Shown piece by piece: positions 1 to 10,707 of a stretch of 64,000 nt of DNA. Below the pieces are notes generated by a model that made no database searches, had not been told where the DNA came from, and saw only the letters and a list, made by a program, of their open reading frames with translations. Source of the stretch: Prostheceraeus crozeri. Lineage: Eukaryota; Platyhelminthes; Polycladida; Euryleptidae. The DNA lies in the NCBI GenBank assembly GCA_907163375.1, contig CAJQUW010014373.1, positions 62,001 to 126,000 on the forward strand. Reading direction: 5' to 3'. A program made the translations under genes and the position numbers. Each line of letters starts with the position of its first letter. The stretch's first letter is position 1.

Positions 1-437
1 ATGCTAAAGAGTAAAAAGTACAACTTTACATGATGATGAGAAATGTTGCAGCCTTCTATAGACGCTGTCTGCCGAATGGTCGCAGCTTGTATGAGGTGTA
101 GATAATCAACGATGGTCCGCGGGGATGTTAATGTGGTGAGTTTTATAGTCTCAGGCCCATTCCATCCCACGGGTCCAAGACTTTAAACATTCTCAACAGC
201 CTGTGTCAGCTTTCCATGCATGTTCGTTCATAGTCCGAGTAAAAACTGTCAAGATAATAATTCAACATAGAAATCATCCGCAACCCTTTTGTTAAACTGT
301 TGAAAAATGCATGCCGGTACATACAGTGTCCAACCTACGAGGAGTAACATAAGACAGTCTATCTAGAGACTGTTTAACTCAAGCGAACTTCGCAAAACTT
401 AAAATACAGATTTTTTGAGTGGGCCTTGACTGGTCAC

Positions 438-515
438 TTTATTGTGGTTTTGGGAGAAGTCAAGTTGATTAAATTTCTATCGGCTCGATATATTTCAATA
501 GCTCAGCGCTATTCA
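438..515 (+). repeat. Left copy of a 75-bp inverted repeat
   Basis: The stretch containing TGGTTTTGGGAGAAGTCAAG and GCTCGATATATTTCA is found again, inverted and about 85-90% alike, at 1289-1362. The pair brackets a LINE fragment. It may be the termini of a foldback element that captured the LINE piece, or two scattered copies of one repeat. Confidence 0.7.
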
Positions 516-544
516 GGAGCAAAGCATTCTCGTCACTAAAGGGA

Positions 545-1200
545 CACATTCTCCTCCGATGGTTTTGCGTGCCTTGTCGATCAACCAACTCAATCCATCA
601 TCGATCTTGTGTTCTCTCGCACTTTTCTCCCATTCAAATGTTTGACCCTGGTCTATCTGATCATAGGTTTCTGAAAAGTAACTAGCAAAAACGTTTTCCT
701 CCGTTTTGAATGGTATAGTTGCAAAAAGTACAATTGGAATGTTCTTCGAAGTAAGCGCGAATTGAACTGGTGTGATAAAGGGAAATCAGTCGCTATTCCG
801 CACAGTTATGGCGTTTCTTAAACCGTCCTTGGCCGTGATCGCTCTGCAGACAGTGATCTCTTCACTGCAAATGACTTTCAAACATTCTTCTCACAGAAGA
901 TCGCAACAGCACATTCTCAAATGTTCCAGTCATTTACCGCCTAGCTGAATTTGGGCCTGTTACTCCAACTGCAGTAGCATATCATTCAATATTTGCCTAA
1001 TGAACAGCCATCCCATGATCCGATGCCTGTAAAGCACTTGAAGAACTGCATTGACCTACTTTCTCCTTTTTTGTGCTTCGTGAATTCCTCAATTACACAA
1101 GGAATATTTCCACCTGATCTTGCAACATCATGCGCTACACCTGTCCTGAAGAAGCCCTGTACAGCCGATAACTGACTATCCTCCTACCGCCCAATTAAAG
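545..1200 (+). mobile_element. Fragment of a CR1/L2-type LINE (endonuclease end to start of reverse transcriptase)
   Basis: Three pieces typical of a non-LTR retrotransposon ORF2 lie in order on the plus strand. First is the end of an APE-type endonuclease (VDQPTQSIIDLVFSRTF, then a GLSDHRF-like SDH motif around 600-670). Next is a linker with DLFTANDFQTFFSQKI around 855-905. Last is the N-terminal part of the reverse transcriptase (SHDPMPVKHLKNCIDLLSPF, about 1005-1065, and a SSYRPI-like motif near 1180). Together these show a CR1/L2-like LINE. The reading frame changes several times and stops are present, so it is dead. The palm motifs A and C are absent, because sequence resembling the element ends near 1200. 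Family is assigned from the order and spelling of these motifs. The exact clade (CR1, L2 or Rex) is uncertain. Confidence 0.75.
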
Positions 1201-1262
1201 GATTACAAGAACTTTATGAAAGAATTATATGATTTTTTATTTCATAAAGCTCTTGTAATCCC
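1199..1262. repeat. Short hairpin at the LINE fragment edge
   Basis: GGATTACAAGAACTTTATGA pairs with an inverted copy ending at 1262 with one mismatch, around a loop of about 20 bases. It sits exactly where LINE similarity is lost. Confidence 0.7.
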
Positions 1263-1288
1263 TCGCTCAAGAAGACAATATTGAATAT

Positions 1289-1362
1289 TATATCGCTGAC
1301 CTACTGAAATATATCGAGCTGATGTAAATCTAATTAACTTGACTTCTCCCAAAACCACGATA
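1289..1362 (-). repeat. Right copy of the 75-bp inverted repeat
   Basis: Inverted partner of 438-515. It carries the same GGTTTTGGGAGAAGTCAAG core read on the minus strand. Confidence 0.7.
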
Positions 1363-4300
1363 ATATTGAAATACAGATCAATTAGGACATTTTTACAACA
1401 GATACCCGTCAACAGTGCGCGTCCGCGTGGACTTTTCATGTTAAGTCACTTAAAATACCACGTGATATTGCAATTTTCTCGCTAAAATCAGTGAGTGTAC
1501 ACGTGGCTGCATTTACACCATCGTCTCTAACACACAAACTGGAAGTCCTTTTCAAATGAAGGTCGCTTTGCAGTTAGAGTACATCGTCTTGAAGTCAATT
1601 TTGTGGCGGTCGGTCGAGCTTGACGGTTCCCACACAGACTTCAGCATTTAAGGTGAATATCTTGATAAGATCCGTTGGTCTCTTAGATTGATGCACTTGC
1701 TATAAACTGATGTCCTTGAATACTGAAAATGTCAAAATAAACTCAAATAATCTATCCTACACATTGATACTCAAACTGACATTGAAATTCTCTCGTTTCA
1801 TTGTTAATCCTCCGGCCCATAGCCTAAATGCTCGTCCCGACTTATACCGGGAGCGTGACAGATCCATCCCAATAGCAATCCTTGCTAATCAACATGCTAC
1901 CAAATAAGATGTACATGCTATCGACCTGGAACCAACCGCAAATTTTTAAGATAATTTGACATTTAACTTAAACTTGACAATTGATATATCACATTGATGC
2001 AAATCGAGTTTAATTTCATCGGCTTGCAACTATGTCCATCATGACGAACGCTATTGTCATTTAACATTGGTGGTTTGGAAATGAACTTCCCTGACATACT
2101 CGTATCTTTATCTTGTCTTCATACGGATTGTAATAAATCTTTCATATCATAGTACGTGTAATATGATATGTCCTACCATTATTAAACGCCTTTATAACAT
2201 GACAAAAACGTTTTACCAGGTTCTGCGCTTGAATATCTACATGATTTCAAGCTTACATAATCCTAAATTTAGAGACTAACCAATCTAAATATGAACATTG
2301 AACATGACGTATAAGCGATTAGCCTATTCAGTATACCCAACTGTAGTGGTTTACAAGAGGCTGTTATAGGCTAGGATAAAGTGGATGTCAACGTCAACGA
2401 TATAAGAACTTAACTCCGAAAATAATCGCAATAATCGATAATAGCGAATTACCAATTATATATAATTGATTTCTACCAGCACAATAAATTGCAAACATCC
2501 CAATTAATTTTTGATGGCACCTGCTCGGTGTGACCATCAGCATTAAAAGATGTCATCTTTAGACTCAAACACGCAGACAAAGGAATTTATCTCTGTGGTT
2601 GAGACAATAACCTCGAAGTCTATCATATAAGTTCAGTGAATATTGCTGTGCAAATGATTACCTACTTGCAGAGTGAAAAGATCAATTCTATCATTAAGAT
2701 CCTACAATATATTCAATGCCATTATGTCAGTAAGCCGCTAAAAATACATGTGAACATCACACTCATTACTTTACATAAAAATCACTGATCTCAGTGAGAA
2801 ATCGCCATCAAAATTGGTTTCACTGTTTATTTTCTTTAAAACGCTCGCCAGCATTTTGTTTCGAATAACTGATTGAAGAGACTCATTTCAGCGGCATCGA
2901 GAAACAAATTTTTATCTTTGAATTTACATATTTTCGTAAATATAGTATCTAAAGTCGTCGCCAATAATGTTGCTTTTGAAATACAACTCTGTCATAATGC
3001 TGTCTCATCGTCGAATCAGTTAACTACTGCCATCACGAAGCTGCCGTATATAATACTATTAACTGTGATGAATTCATGTAGTTGGAATTATGGAAATCGA
3101 TTGAATCATTGTGCACGAATCTGTAACATCATTCACATTATCACAACACGCTAATTAAATTGTTGATGAAGCTTATATGCGAATGATTTTAATGTCTTCC
3201 AATAAATGCTACCTTCTCATTTGCAAAATTTCAGTATCTAATGAGAAAACAATAGGTGAATTCATGAAAGTCTTTTAGGTGCTATAAAGCAAAGCAACAA
3301 CTGTTTGAAGTTCAGCGCAAATTAGTTTTGCTTTTATAAACTTCACAGAGTCACGTCAATACATAGGAAGTCATCATTTTACACAATAACAACAACTGCT
3401 GAAATCATTTGAAGCACATAACAAGGAGAAGGTAAAGTATTTTTTAGCACAGCCAAATAGAATTCTCACATCTACTACAACTTAGGAATGTGTCAGATGA
3501 AAATTGTATAAAACAATGGAAGCCCAATATTTTTCTTTAGTAATTCATGGCCATGAGTATTCACACATTGCTAGGTGTGTAGATAGGGATGACAACTGTG
3601 ATGGGCCTGTGTTCCCATGAGCCTAATGCGAGAACTTGTGCCCATGACGGTTCGATGAAATAGATTATTTGAGTTTATTTCGACATCGGTTTACCAACCT
3701 TATCAATCTAAGCTTACAAAATTGAGCCCCCCACCCCAGCAGTTTGGAAATTGATTGTAGATGACTTTGATAAGCGATAAGTTTTGACCCTTCGCATCAA
3801 TATAATTTAAGATAGTCCAAGACAAAAATTCTCGATTTTTAAAAGCACTGACGTAAAAATTACAAACTTTTTAATTTCCCATAGCCCAAATTTGACAAAA
3901 TCTGAAATAGTTATCGGAAATAGGTAGCAGTAAAGTCACAAAAAAATAGAATCGCATGTCAAACGGTTTGGAGAAATATCAAAAAATGTATAGAGGACTG
4001 CAGGAGTAAATTACTACCACTGTATTTCTTGAATAACAAGTTATGTACAAACGCCCAACGTTTCGTACTGCAAGCACTTAACCATGGACCAAATTAATAG
4101 AGATGAGCTGTCCAATAGTTGGAGTTTCCCACTTAATTTGACGATAACGATGAACTCTGATTCAATTATACGCGCCGCTACTGAGTTGATTTTTTTGCTT
4201 AGAATTTTGAAAATCAAAATCCCTGATGGTCAAAGATTCGCTATGCACATGTGCATGTTAATCTGCTGTGATATGTGACTTCATTCTTGTATGTCTATAT

Positions 4301-4394
4301 TTTTCATGCTGCAGAAATGTTCTTTACATATTGCAAAATTGACGATTCGTTGCAACTATCTTTAACTGTCATTATGAATATTGCATTTTGTATA
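1363..4394. other. Unassigned AT-rich stretch
   Basis: No coding region or element was recognised here apart from a short dispersed-repeat piece at 2533-2640. The open frames are short, lack domain motifs and have no convincing splice sites. Confidence 0.5.
2533..2640 (+). repeat. Third, partial copy of the 19.7/21.0-kb dispersed repeat
   Basis: The run around GATGTCATCTTTAGACTCAA and CACGCAGACAAAGGAATTTA matches the 3' part of the two longer copies near 20.15-20.21 kb and 21.41-21.47 kb. Only the end of the repeat is recognisable. Confidence 0.5.
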
Positions 4395-4498
4395 CTGTCT
4401 CCGTGATACAGTGGTTAAGTGCTTGGCCTAGTGATCTTTCGGTCCAGAGGTCGAGCCCCGAAGATGTCATTAGAAGTCATCAGGAGTGGCATTCGGAA
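4395..4498 (+). mobile_element. tRNA-derived SINE, truncated at its 3' end
   Basis: An A-box-like block (CAGTGGTTAAGTGCTTGGCC) and a B-box-like block (GGTCGAGCCCC) are spaced as in a pol III tRNA promoter. The same head is found at 60139-60326 (minus) and 60665-60852 (plus). This copy stops after the GGCATTCGG motif that corresponds to GGCATCCGG in the others. Confidence 0.75.
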
Positions 4499-4503
4499 TA
4501 AAT

Positions 4504-4553
4504 GATGCACTATAATACGATTGAATATATATTGATGCACTATAATACGATTA
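4504..4553. repeat. Two-copy tandem repeat, period 30
   Basis: GATGCACTATAATACGATT occurs twice, 30 bases apart, directly after the truncated SINE. It could be the SINE tail or a local duplication. Confidence 0.8.
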
Positions 4554-4901
4554 TGTACACTATACTTATGATTATAATGCATGCACTTAATCGCACTGGT
4601 TTGCAACAGGACCAGCCGCATATGTCATGTTTGAGTTCTACTGATGTTGTGTATCGGATGGGTATTACTTCTGATTTTTCAAGTTAGTTGGTGTAACTTA
4701 AAAGAATTGATGAAAAATTAGGCAGAGCATTAGTTGAAACTTGGAACAATGTTATTTCCGCGACCAACGTTTTTGGAGTCTTGGATACGGCACCCAAGGC
4801 CAGGACATTACGAGCATTCTTCCATTTTACGTGAAATGTACCGCCCAATAAGATCCAATACAATTAAAATAGACGATTAAAATGAACAAACTTGCAAGCA
4901 A

Positions 4902-5424
4902 GATTGAAGCCGGTGTGCCGGGCTAAAGTTACTCCCTACCAAAGTTACTCCCCAGTAATTTTGGCCTAAGCTAAAGTTGCTCCCCAGTTACTTTGGCCTA
5001 AGCTAAAGTTACTCACCCTAGGAACAAGTTACTCCCCAGTAATTTTTTGGTAAAAATATTTTTTGGTTTCTTTGTAAAGATTTCCATCAAAACTGTGTGA
5101 TTTTCACACAAAATGTGCTACAATATAGCTTTACGTGTCGGAGAAGCTATTATTGTCAGGAAATTAGGCCGCTAAAAGTTGTGTTTAAGCAGCCTTAGGT
5201 TCCACTAACTTAGGAATTCAAACTGCAATACTTTAAATTCGCACTCCCGACTTAGAAACTTCTTATTTCTGAAATATAATTCGAGATTCGTAACCGGCCG
5301 GCTTAGATTGACAAAACAATGCTGATTTATATTAGAAAAATCGAAATAACCAAAGAAAACAGCGTCATAAAAAGGGGGTAACTTAAGACGGATAGACCGG
5401 ATAGAACTTAGACCGGCTTCAATC
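4902..5424. mobile_element. MITE-like element of about 520 bp with internal tandem repeats
   Basis: GATTGAAGCCGGT at 4902-4914 is repeated in inverse orientation at 5412-5424. The similarity extends imperfectly inward (TAAAGTTACTCCC against TAAGTTACCCCC). Just inside the left end, 4922-5050 holds about five imperfect copies of a unit starting AAAGTTACTCCCCAGT, some with TTTGGCCTAAGCT. No transposase is present. Terminal inverted repeats plus subterminal repeats suggest a non-autonomous DNA transposon of unknown superfamily. Confidence 0.55.
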
Positions 5425-6237
5425 CTGGTTCAATCTAGATTGATTTTGCATCTAGATTGAAAAGCTACGCTAGAATCGCGATTGAATCTGAAGTATGAAT
5501 CCACCTTGATGTGTTGATGACTGAATGCATCATCACATCTACAATTCTGAATAATTCATTTACAAAATGGATCCTCACATGTAAACATTCAGTGGACAGC
5601 TGAATTACACACCCGAATCGCTCTATAAATCTGACTATGTCAGCGCCGTCCAAGCCCCAAGTATGGGGAGTAGTGACGTAAAAGCTAAAAGCTATGCCTC
5701 TGAACCACGTTAGCTTGCAAAAACAACTTTGTGACGTGATTCGTCCAGACAATAGTTCCATGAAATTCACATTCAACAACACCTGACTTTATGCTTCGCA
5801 GTCTAGTATATAGAGCTTGCCTTCATATACGCAGAATTAGATTGTACTTCCTTCCTATACAAATGAATTGAAATCACCGCATCAATTAATTTGACGATTT
5901 ATTAACATTATTCTTGAACTATATAAAGAGATAAATATGGCATACAAGGGAGGAAGCTATAAACAAATTTCTAAAACGTATCTTCTAAAAGGTTATGAAG
6001 ATTAAAGCTTCATGAATTTTTCATGGCACGTCAAATCATCTAATTTCGCCTACGCATTCATTAATGGAAAATTTACAACAGACAAAAGCTAATTTGGATT
6101 GACATTTGAATCTTGAAACACAAAGATAGTATTAGCATCGTACATCGACTTGAATTGGTAGAATACAATCATGTAATTAATATTTCTTGCATTTTACTTT
6201 ACAACTCTACAACGAAGTTAAACTAACAGACTAAACC
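5425..6237. other. Unassigned stretch with one short shared motif
   Basis: Nothing coding was recognised. The segment 5643-5690 (CCAAGCCCCAAGTATGGGGA then GTGACGTAAAAGC) resembles 11823-11865, so both may be remnants of one dispersed repeat. Confidence 0.4.
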
Positions 6238-6671
6238 ACAGAATTGAATTGTTTAGGCGCATGACCTAGCTAGAAGTGCAAACTGATTCAAAACGATGGC
6301 ACATGCAGGAGCTTACTAAGTGTGCAAAAAGAAATTTTAATGCCTTACAGAGATAGGAAAAATATTCATGCGTCGCTTCCGCATTGCTGTGGATTCCTTC
6401 AAAATGCTCCGATCGCCATGATTCCTTCAGATTTGAAGAATTCAGATCATTGCGCAAAAGTTTTCTCGATAATGTTGGTTTCTCCGATCATTATTAAAAA
6501 AGTTAGCAGGCGCACGAAAAAACGTTCACAAACTTCTCTGTAGAACTTCACATCGACTGTGTCTCTTTGCTGTGTGATCCGGTTGATAACAGTCACTGAA
6601 ACTTCGCACAATCTGGCATGTTTCATGTTGAACTGGCTGCTCATTGTTCGATTGCTGTGGTATTATGTCAG
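6238..6671 (+). repeat. Left arm of a 435-bp inverted duplication
   Basis: Nearly identical, in inverse orientation, to 8146-8580. The few differences I see are single bases, and divergence rises only in the outer 50 bases. Each arm can be read for about 65 codons in both directions (for example starting MSSQFNMKHARL on the minus strand here). No known domain is seen, so I treat the arms as duplicated non-coding or unknown DNA. Confidence 0.85.
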
Positions 6672-8021
6672 CAGATTATGCCATTTCAATAACGTTACAC
6701 ATTCCAATGCTTCCTTTCTAGTCAAGAAGAAGAAGAGACAACCTGTCTAATTCTGTGTTCATATATGAGGAGTTCTTTTCGTTTAGAATAAATCATACTG
6801 AATCTATCGTTTTATTCCAGTCGATGACTTTATTTCAAAATCATCCAATGCTAGAATCATTTCAATCACTACTCCGCTTTCTTCAATTTCGTTTCTTTTC
6901 ATTTTCTTAACATATACTCCACTTCAGAAGGCAAAATTATCAGGTCGATTGTATTGCTCCGTTTTATTTACATTATTAAAACATCTCATGCTTATGATTT
7001 ACCAAACGTTGGCAACCGTTTGAATAGTAATGACTGACAACATGGAGTGATTTTCGATTCTTCAAAGGATTTATAAAATAATAATAAAATGTGAATTCCT
7101 AAACACGGCCATAAAAGATAAATATTGTCATATTGCAGACAATGTTGTTTATGTCTGATTGACTTTTAAGTCAAGAATATCCTTTATACTTCTCAAAACT
7201 GCTCAACAGTTTGCAAATGGCTCTTCATATTACAATCGATTGGTTTCACTAATGTTAAAAGTTAAATAAGAGGATGATAGACGCCGGCAATTGCAGCGAC
7301 GAGGACTTATGGAACGCTCGGTACATTGATTCACCCGCATATTGATTTAAAATATCGCATATAATCGCAGAATTTCTCGAAAGCAGAAGAAGTCCTAAGC
7401 TTTTGTGCCATCGAACAAGCCCTCGCGTCAACTTTAAACGCAGACGAATTTTTCAATTCCTCAATGTCTCTTCAAACATCGCCCGATTGACGAAAAGAAA
7501 TATGAGAGCACATTAATTCTCGCTGGAGAACTGTAAAACAGCGGTTTATGAACAGCAAAATCTCAGTTAAGTTAAACGGTTGCTACTAGAAAGCCCCGTT
7601 CTCTCAGTTCACGCAAAAGTTCGAATGCACTGGTCTGAACTGAAAAGAGCGAAATAATGATAATTATTTTTGCAATTCAATGATTTTAAAAGACACGTCA
7701 TGAAATTCATCTGATGCTAGATTATCCCAGGCATTTTGGACGGGATTGTTGCAAGGTAATGGCAGGTCAAGTCAGTCATGAACTCATTAAATAACATGAT
7801 AAACCAGCGCATCAGCGTTAACTGCGCCGACAGTCTAAAAGTCACACTCATCGCTGGGAAGAGGTCAAGCAAGTATTTCGAAGCGGTTTGAAACCACTTT
7901 CACTCACTCAAAAGATCGAATGTGCTGATCTTAGCTGAAGCAATCAGAAATGCGTGGCAAAAAGGCTCTCATTAAAATTCATATTTCAAGGTGGGAAATT
8001 GAAGTAATGCTGTTGTTATTT
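6672..8021. other. Spacer of the inverted duplication
   Basis: AT-rich sequence between the two arms. No gene was recognised. The foldback element at 8022-8144 occupies its right end and abuts the right arm. Confidence 0.5.
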
Positions 8022-8144
8022 TTTATACGCCAATATATTTTAACGACTAAGCGTCGTTATCATCAGGGCACATATTATATAAAATATCATAAATTTATAA
8101 TATGTGCCCTCATGATAACGACGCTTAGTCGTTGAAATATATTG
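8022..8144. mobile_element. Foldback element with hammerhead-like motifs in both arms, probably a PLE terminus
   Basis: The inverted repeat 8031-8144 has arms of about 50 bp with two mismatches. Inside each arm lies a hammerhead-type core: a CUGAUGA-like block, a six-pair stem II (AACGAC, loop GCTTA, GTCGTT) and a GAAA-like block. On the minus strand, reading from the left arm, the bases before CUGAUGA (ATGTGCC) can pair with the bases after the presumed cleavage site (GGCGTAT). That gives a helix I of seven to eight pairs including GU wobbles. Each arm departs from the consensus core at one base, at a different place, so both copies are probably weak or dead. PLE terminal repeats are known to carry short-helix-III hammerheads of this layout. 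Assignment to PLE is inference from this structure. Confidence 0.6.
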
Positions 8145-8145
8145 A

Positions 8146-8580
8146 CTGACATAATACCACAGCAATCGAACAATGAGCAGCCAGTTCAACATGAAACATG
8201 CCAGATTGTGCGAAGTTTCAGTGACTGTTATCAACCGGATCACACAGCAAAGAGACACAGACGATGTGAAGTTCTACAGAGAAGTTTGTGAACGTTTTTT
8301 CGTGCGCCTGCTAACTTTTTTAATACTGATCGGAGAAACCAACATTATCGAGAAAACTTTTGCGCAATGATCTGAATTCTTCAAATCTGAAGGAATCATG
8401 GCGATCGGAGCATTTTGAAGGAATCCACAGCAATGCGGAAGCGACGCATGAATATTTTTCCTATCTCTGTAAGGCATTAAAATTTCTTTTTGCACACTTA
8501 GTAAGCTCCTGCATGTGCCATCGTTTTGAATCAGTTTGCACTTCCAGCAAATTGATGCGCTTAAACAATCTAATTCTGTG
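8146..8580 (-). repeat. Right arm of the 435-bp inverted duplication
   Basis: Inverted partner of 6238-6671. Similarity begins at CTGACATAATACCACAGC, one base after the foldback element ends, so the element marks the inner breakpoint on this side. Confidence 0.85.
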
Positions 8581-9957
8581 CTTACAATATACATAACTTT
8601 CAAAGTCACTGTTCAGGAAGGAAATCGATTTCCGTTATCAAAAACTCAAGCTGTAAATGTCAAACGAATTTATTGAATAAGTTTCAATAATTTCAACTTT
8701 TCAATGGTGTAATTAGTTTCATAATTGGACCAAGAACACCTGTCCAATGTCATTCCACGATTGGAAAAGTCATGACAGTCGGAATTGACTTGTATTTGCT
8801 TTCAAAGGAATTTTCATAGTCAAAAAAGCGGTTTCCGCTTAAAAGCTCAGTGAAGCATGGAAAGTACTTTTCAAGCTCTTTCTCATGGTGATGTTAGTTT
8901 TCAATTGGACCTTTAACAGTTGAGCTGCGCCATTCTGTTATTGAGAAATCTTTACGACTGTTGGAATTCCCTTTCTGAAGGTGTCGTAATCACCCAAGAA
9001 AACACTCGCTGTGCTATCTCCTCAAGCCGTGTTGAAGATTCTGCGAAATGTGATAGAAATATAAGAAATCCTTTCATCACATTTCGTCTGACTTCACCCA
9101 TTATCATCGTATACCGATAGTCACTATGTGCTTTTTGCGAATTTCTACAGACGATTAAGTATTTCTTATCATTGAAATAACATATTCGCTACTAAGCAAT
9201 AATGCTTTTCATGCCTCTTTAATATGAATTATTCTTGCAAACAATGTCCTTTTGTGAAATCTTTCAGGTTCTTCCTGATACACACGATCAAGCTGAAAGC
9301 TCAAACATGCTCCGTAAAATGAAAGAATGAGCGACACTCGTCCAACACTCAAAACACTAAGAAGGGGCGATAAATCGTGCAGTGAGTGAGTGAGTGTGAA
9401 GAACCTGAAAGAAGATACAAAGATGAGAAGATACAAAAACATGTTTTCACAGATCAAATTCCACCATCTTCAGCATTTCACCCATGATATGAGGAAGTCT
9501 TTGCATCTATTCCTTGTCAACATTGTGTTATCTCCTCGCTACTATATCTGTGCTGCTGTCGATGCACAATTGCTAGTCCTATAGCTGAAACTCCAGAATA
9601 GATGCACCGGGAAGTGGGAGGTATGCAAATGTTGCTCCTACATATCGGTAGGATCACAAGCAAACTTGTAGCTTATAATGAGACTGTTCATGACATGAAA
9701 CGCTGACTTTTCTATCTCCTACACAAATATCTGCTCGCATTCCGGATGCCTTTGTTTCTATCAAAAATGTCCTTCATGCAGGAGCAATAATCGTTAATTC
9801 ATTTGGACCGATTATTCGCAAGCACCGATACATGATTCGTAAGAGCAAGTATCTCATGAAGCTCGCATGAAAAGTGCATAGTGGATCCTAACAGCCGCAT
9901 ATCCTGAGGTGTAGTTCTAATATTGAAGAGAATCACTGCGGAGAACGAAGCCTAAGC
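8581..9957. other. Unassigned stretch
   Basis: No recognisable gene, RNA or repeat. A minus-strand frame ending near 9209 has a plausible acceptor before LDRVYQEEPERFHKR, but there is no partner exon or family match. Confidence 0.4.
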
Positions 9958-10072
9958 TGACACTTTCACACAGAAGATATAAATTATGAATTCGCGAACA
10001 CGGCACGAACATGGATTATGTCGTGTTTGCGTTCTAATGATATGTTCGTCTTTTCGCTTTGTGAAAGTGTTC
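9958..10072. repeat. Imperfect foldback of about 115 bp
   Basis: The outer ends (AGCTGACACTTTCACACAGAAG against the inverse of CTTTGTGAAAGTGTTCAAGCT) and an inner stem (GCGAACACGGCACGAACAT against ATGTCGTGTTTGCG) are complementary. It is a short MITE-like hairpin of unknown family. Confidence 0.55.
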
Positions 10073-10138
10073 AAGCTGCTTTGTACAATGTCGTCTTCTT
10101 AGCCGTAAGCATCTCCCTCTTCAAAATTTCGTCCGCAC

Positions 10139-10707
10139 TAGTCGATGTAGATTTACGTAGAGAACGACGCCGAGAATGAGATTTTTACAGAATGATGCAC
10201 TCCCTATGCCTACTACTAATCTACACGTCTGCCGAGTTCTAGTTACTTCCTCTTCTTGTCAGACAGGATCAAAGAAAAGCACATGTTGATCCAATGGGAC
10301 GCAAATTGAAATTTTCGTCAAAAAAGAAATTTTCTATGTTTTTGCTTTTTATGGTAAAAGAAATAAGTCTAGTGCTATAATTTTTGACATGGAATGCCTT
10401 CAGATAATTTCTTATCATGTTCACGAGCATTTACCTCTGAAGCTTAACACATTCGGATTTGGCAAGCATCCTACTGTCAGTCAACATCAACATATTGAAC
10501 CATATTCTCGCATACATCGCCGATCAGAGGTACGATAATATCACATGCACATAATAGGAAATGACCTGAAGACTCATCATGCCAATAATTATGACTCTAA
10601 ACTAAATGCTTGTCAGCTGATAAGAGAAGACATAAACAATTTCTTTTTTGACGAAAACTTCAATCTGCGTTCCATTGGATTAAGATGTGTTTTCGGCTGC
10701 CGGACTA
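10139..10707. mobile_element. Diverged copy of the 18.5-kb long-TIR MITE
   Basis: It shares with 18457-19183 the blocks CTATGCCTACTAC, CACGTCTGCCGAGTTCTAGT, CCTCTTCTTGTCAGACA and CATGGAATGCCTTCAG on the left side. On the right it shares GGAAATGACCTGAAGA and the terminal GGCTGCCGGACTA. The right arm is shortened just before the terminus. No coding capacity is seen. Confidence 0.8.

Noticed and set aside
6820-6960. Terminal CCDC177 exon (minus-strand frame with GVYVKKMKRNEIEESG)
   Set aside because: Charged and open for about 39 codons, but preceded by a stop without a usable acceptor and without resemblance to the family C-terminus.
6266-8609. Pairs of 63-111-codon frames conserved between distant sites as a duplicated gene
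   Set aside because: Conservation is explained by the inverted duplication at the DNA level. Both strands of each arm are equally open and no family is recognised.
8640-8680. Terminal CCDC177 exon near an SFD-containing minus-strand frame
   Set aside because: INSFDIYSLSF resembles the expected SFDRM region by a few residues only, with no acceptor in the right phase and no coiled coil before it.
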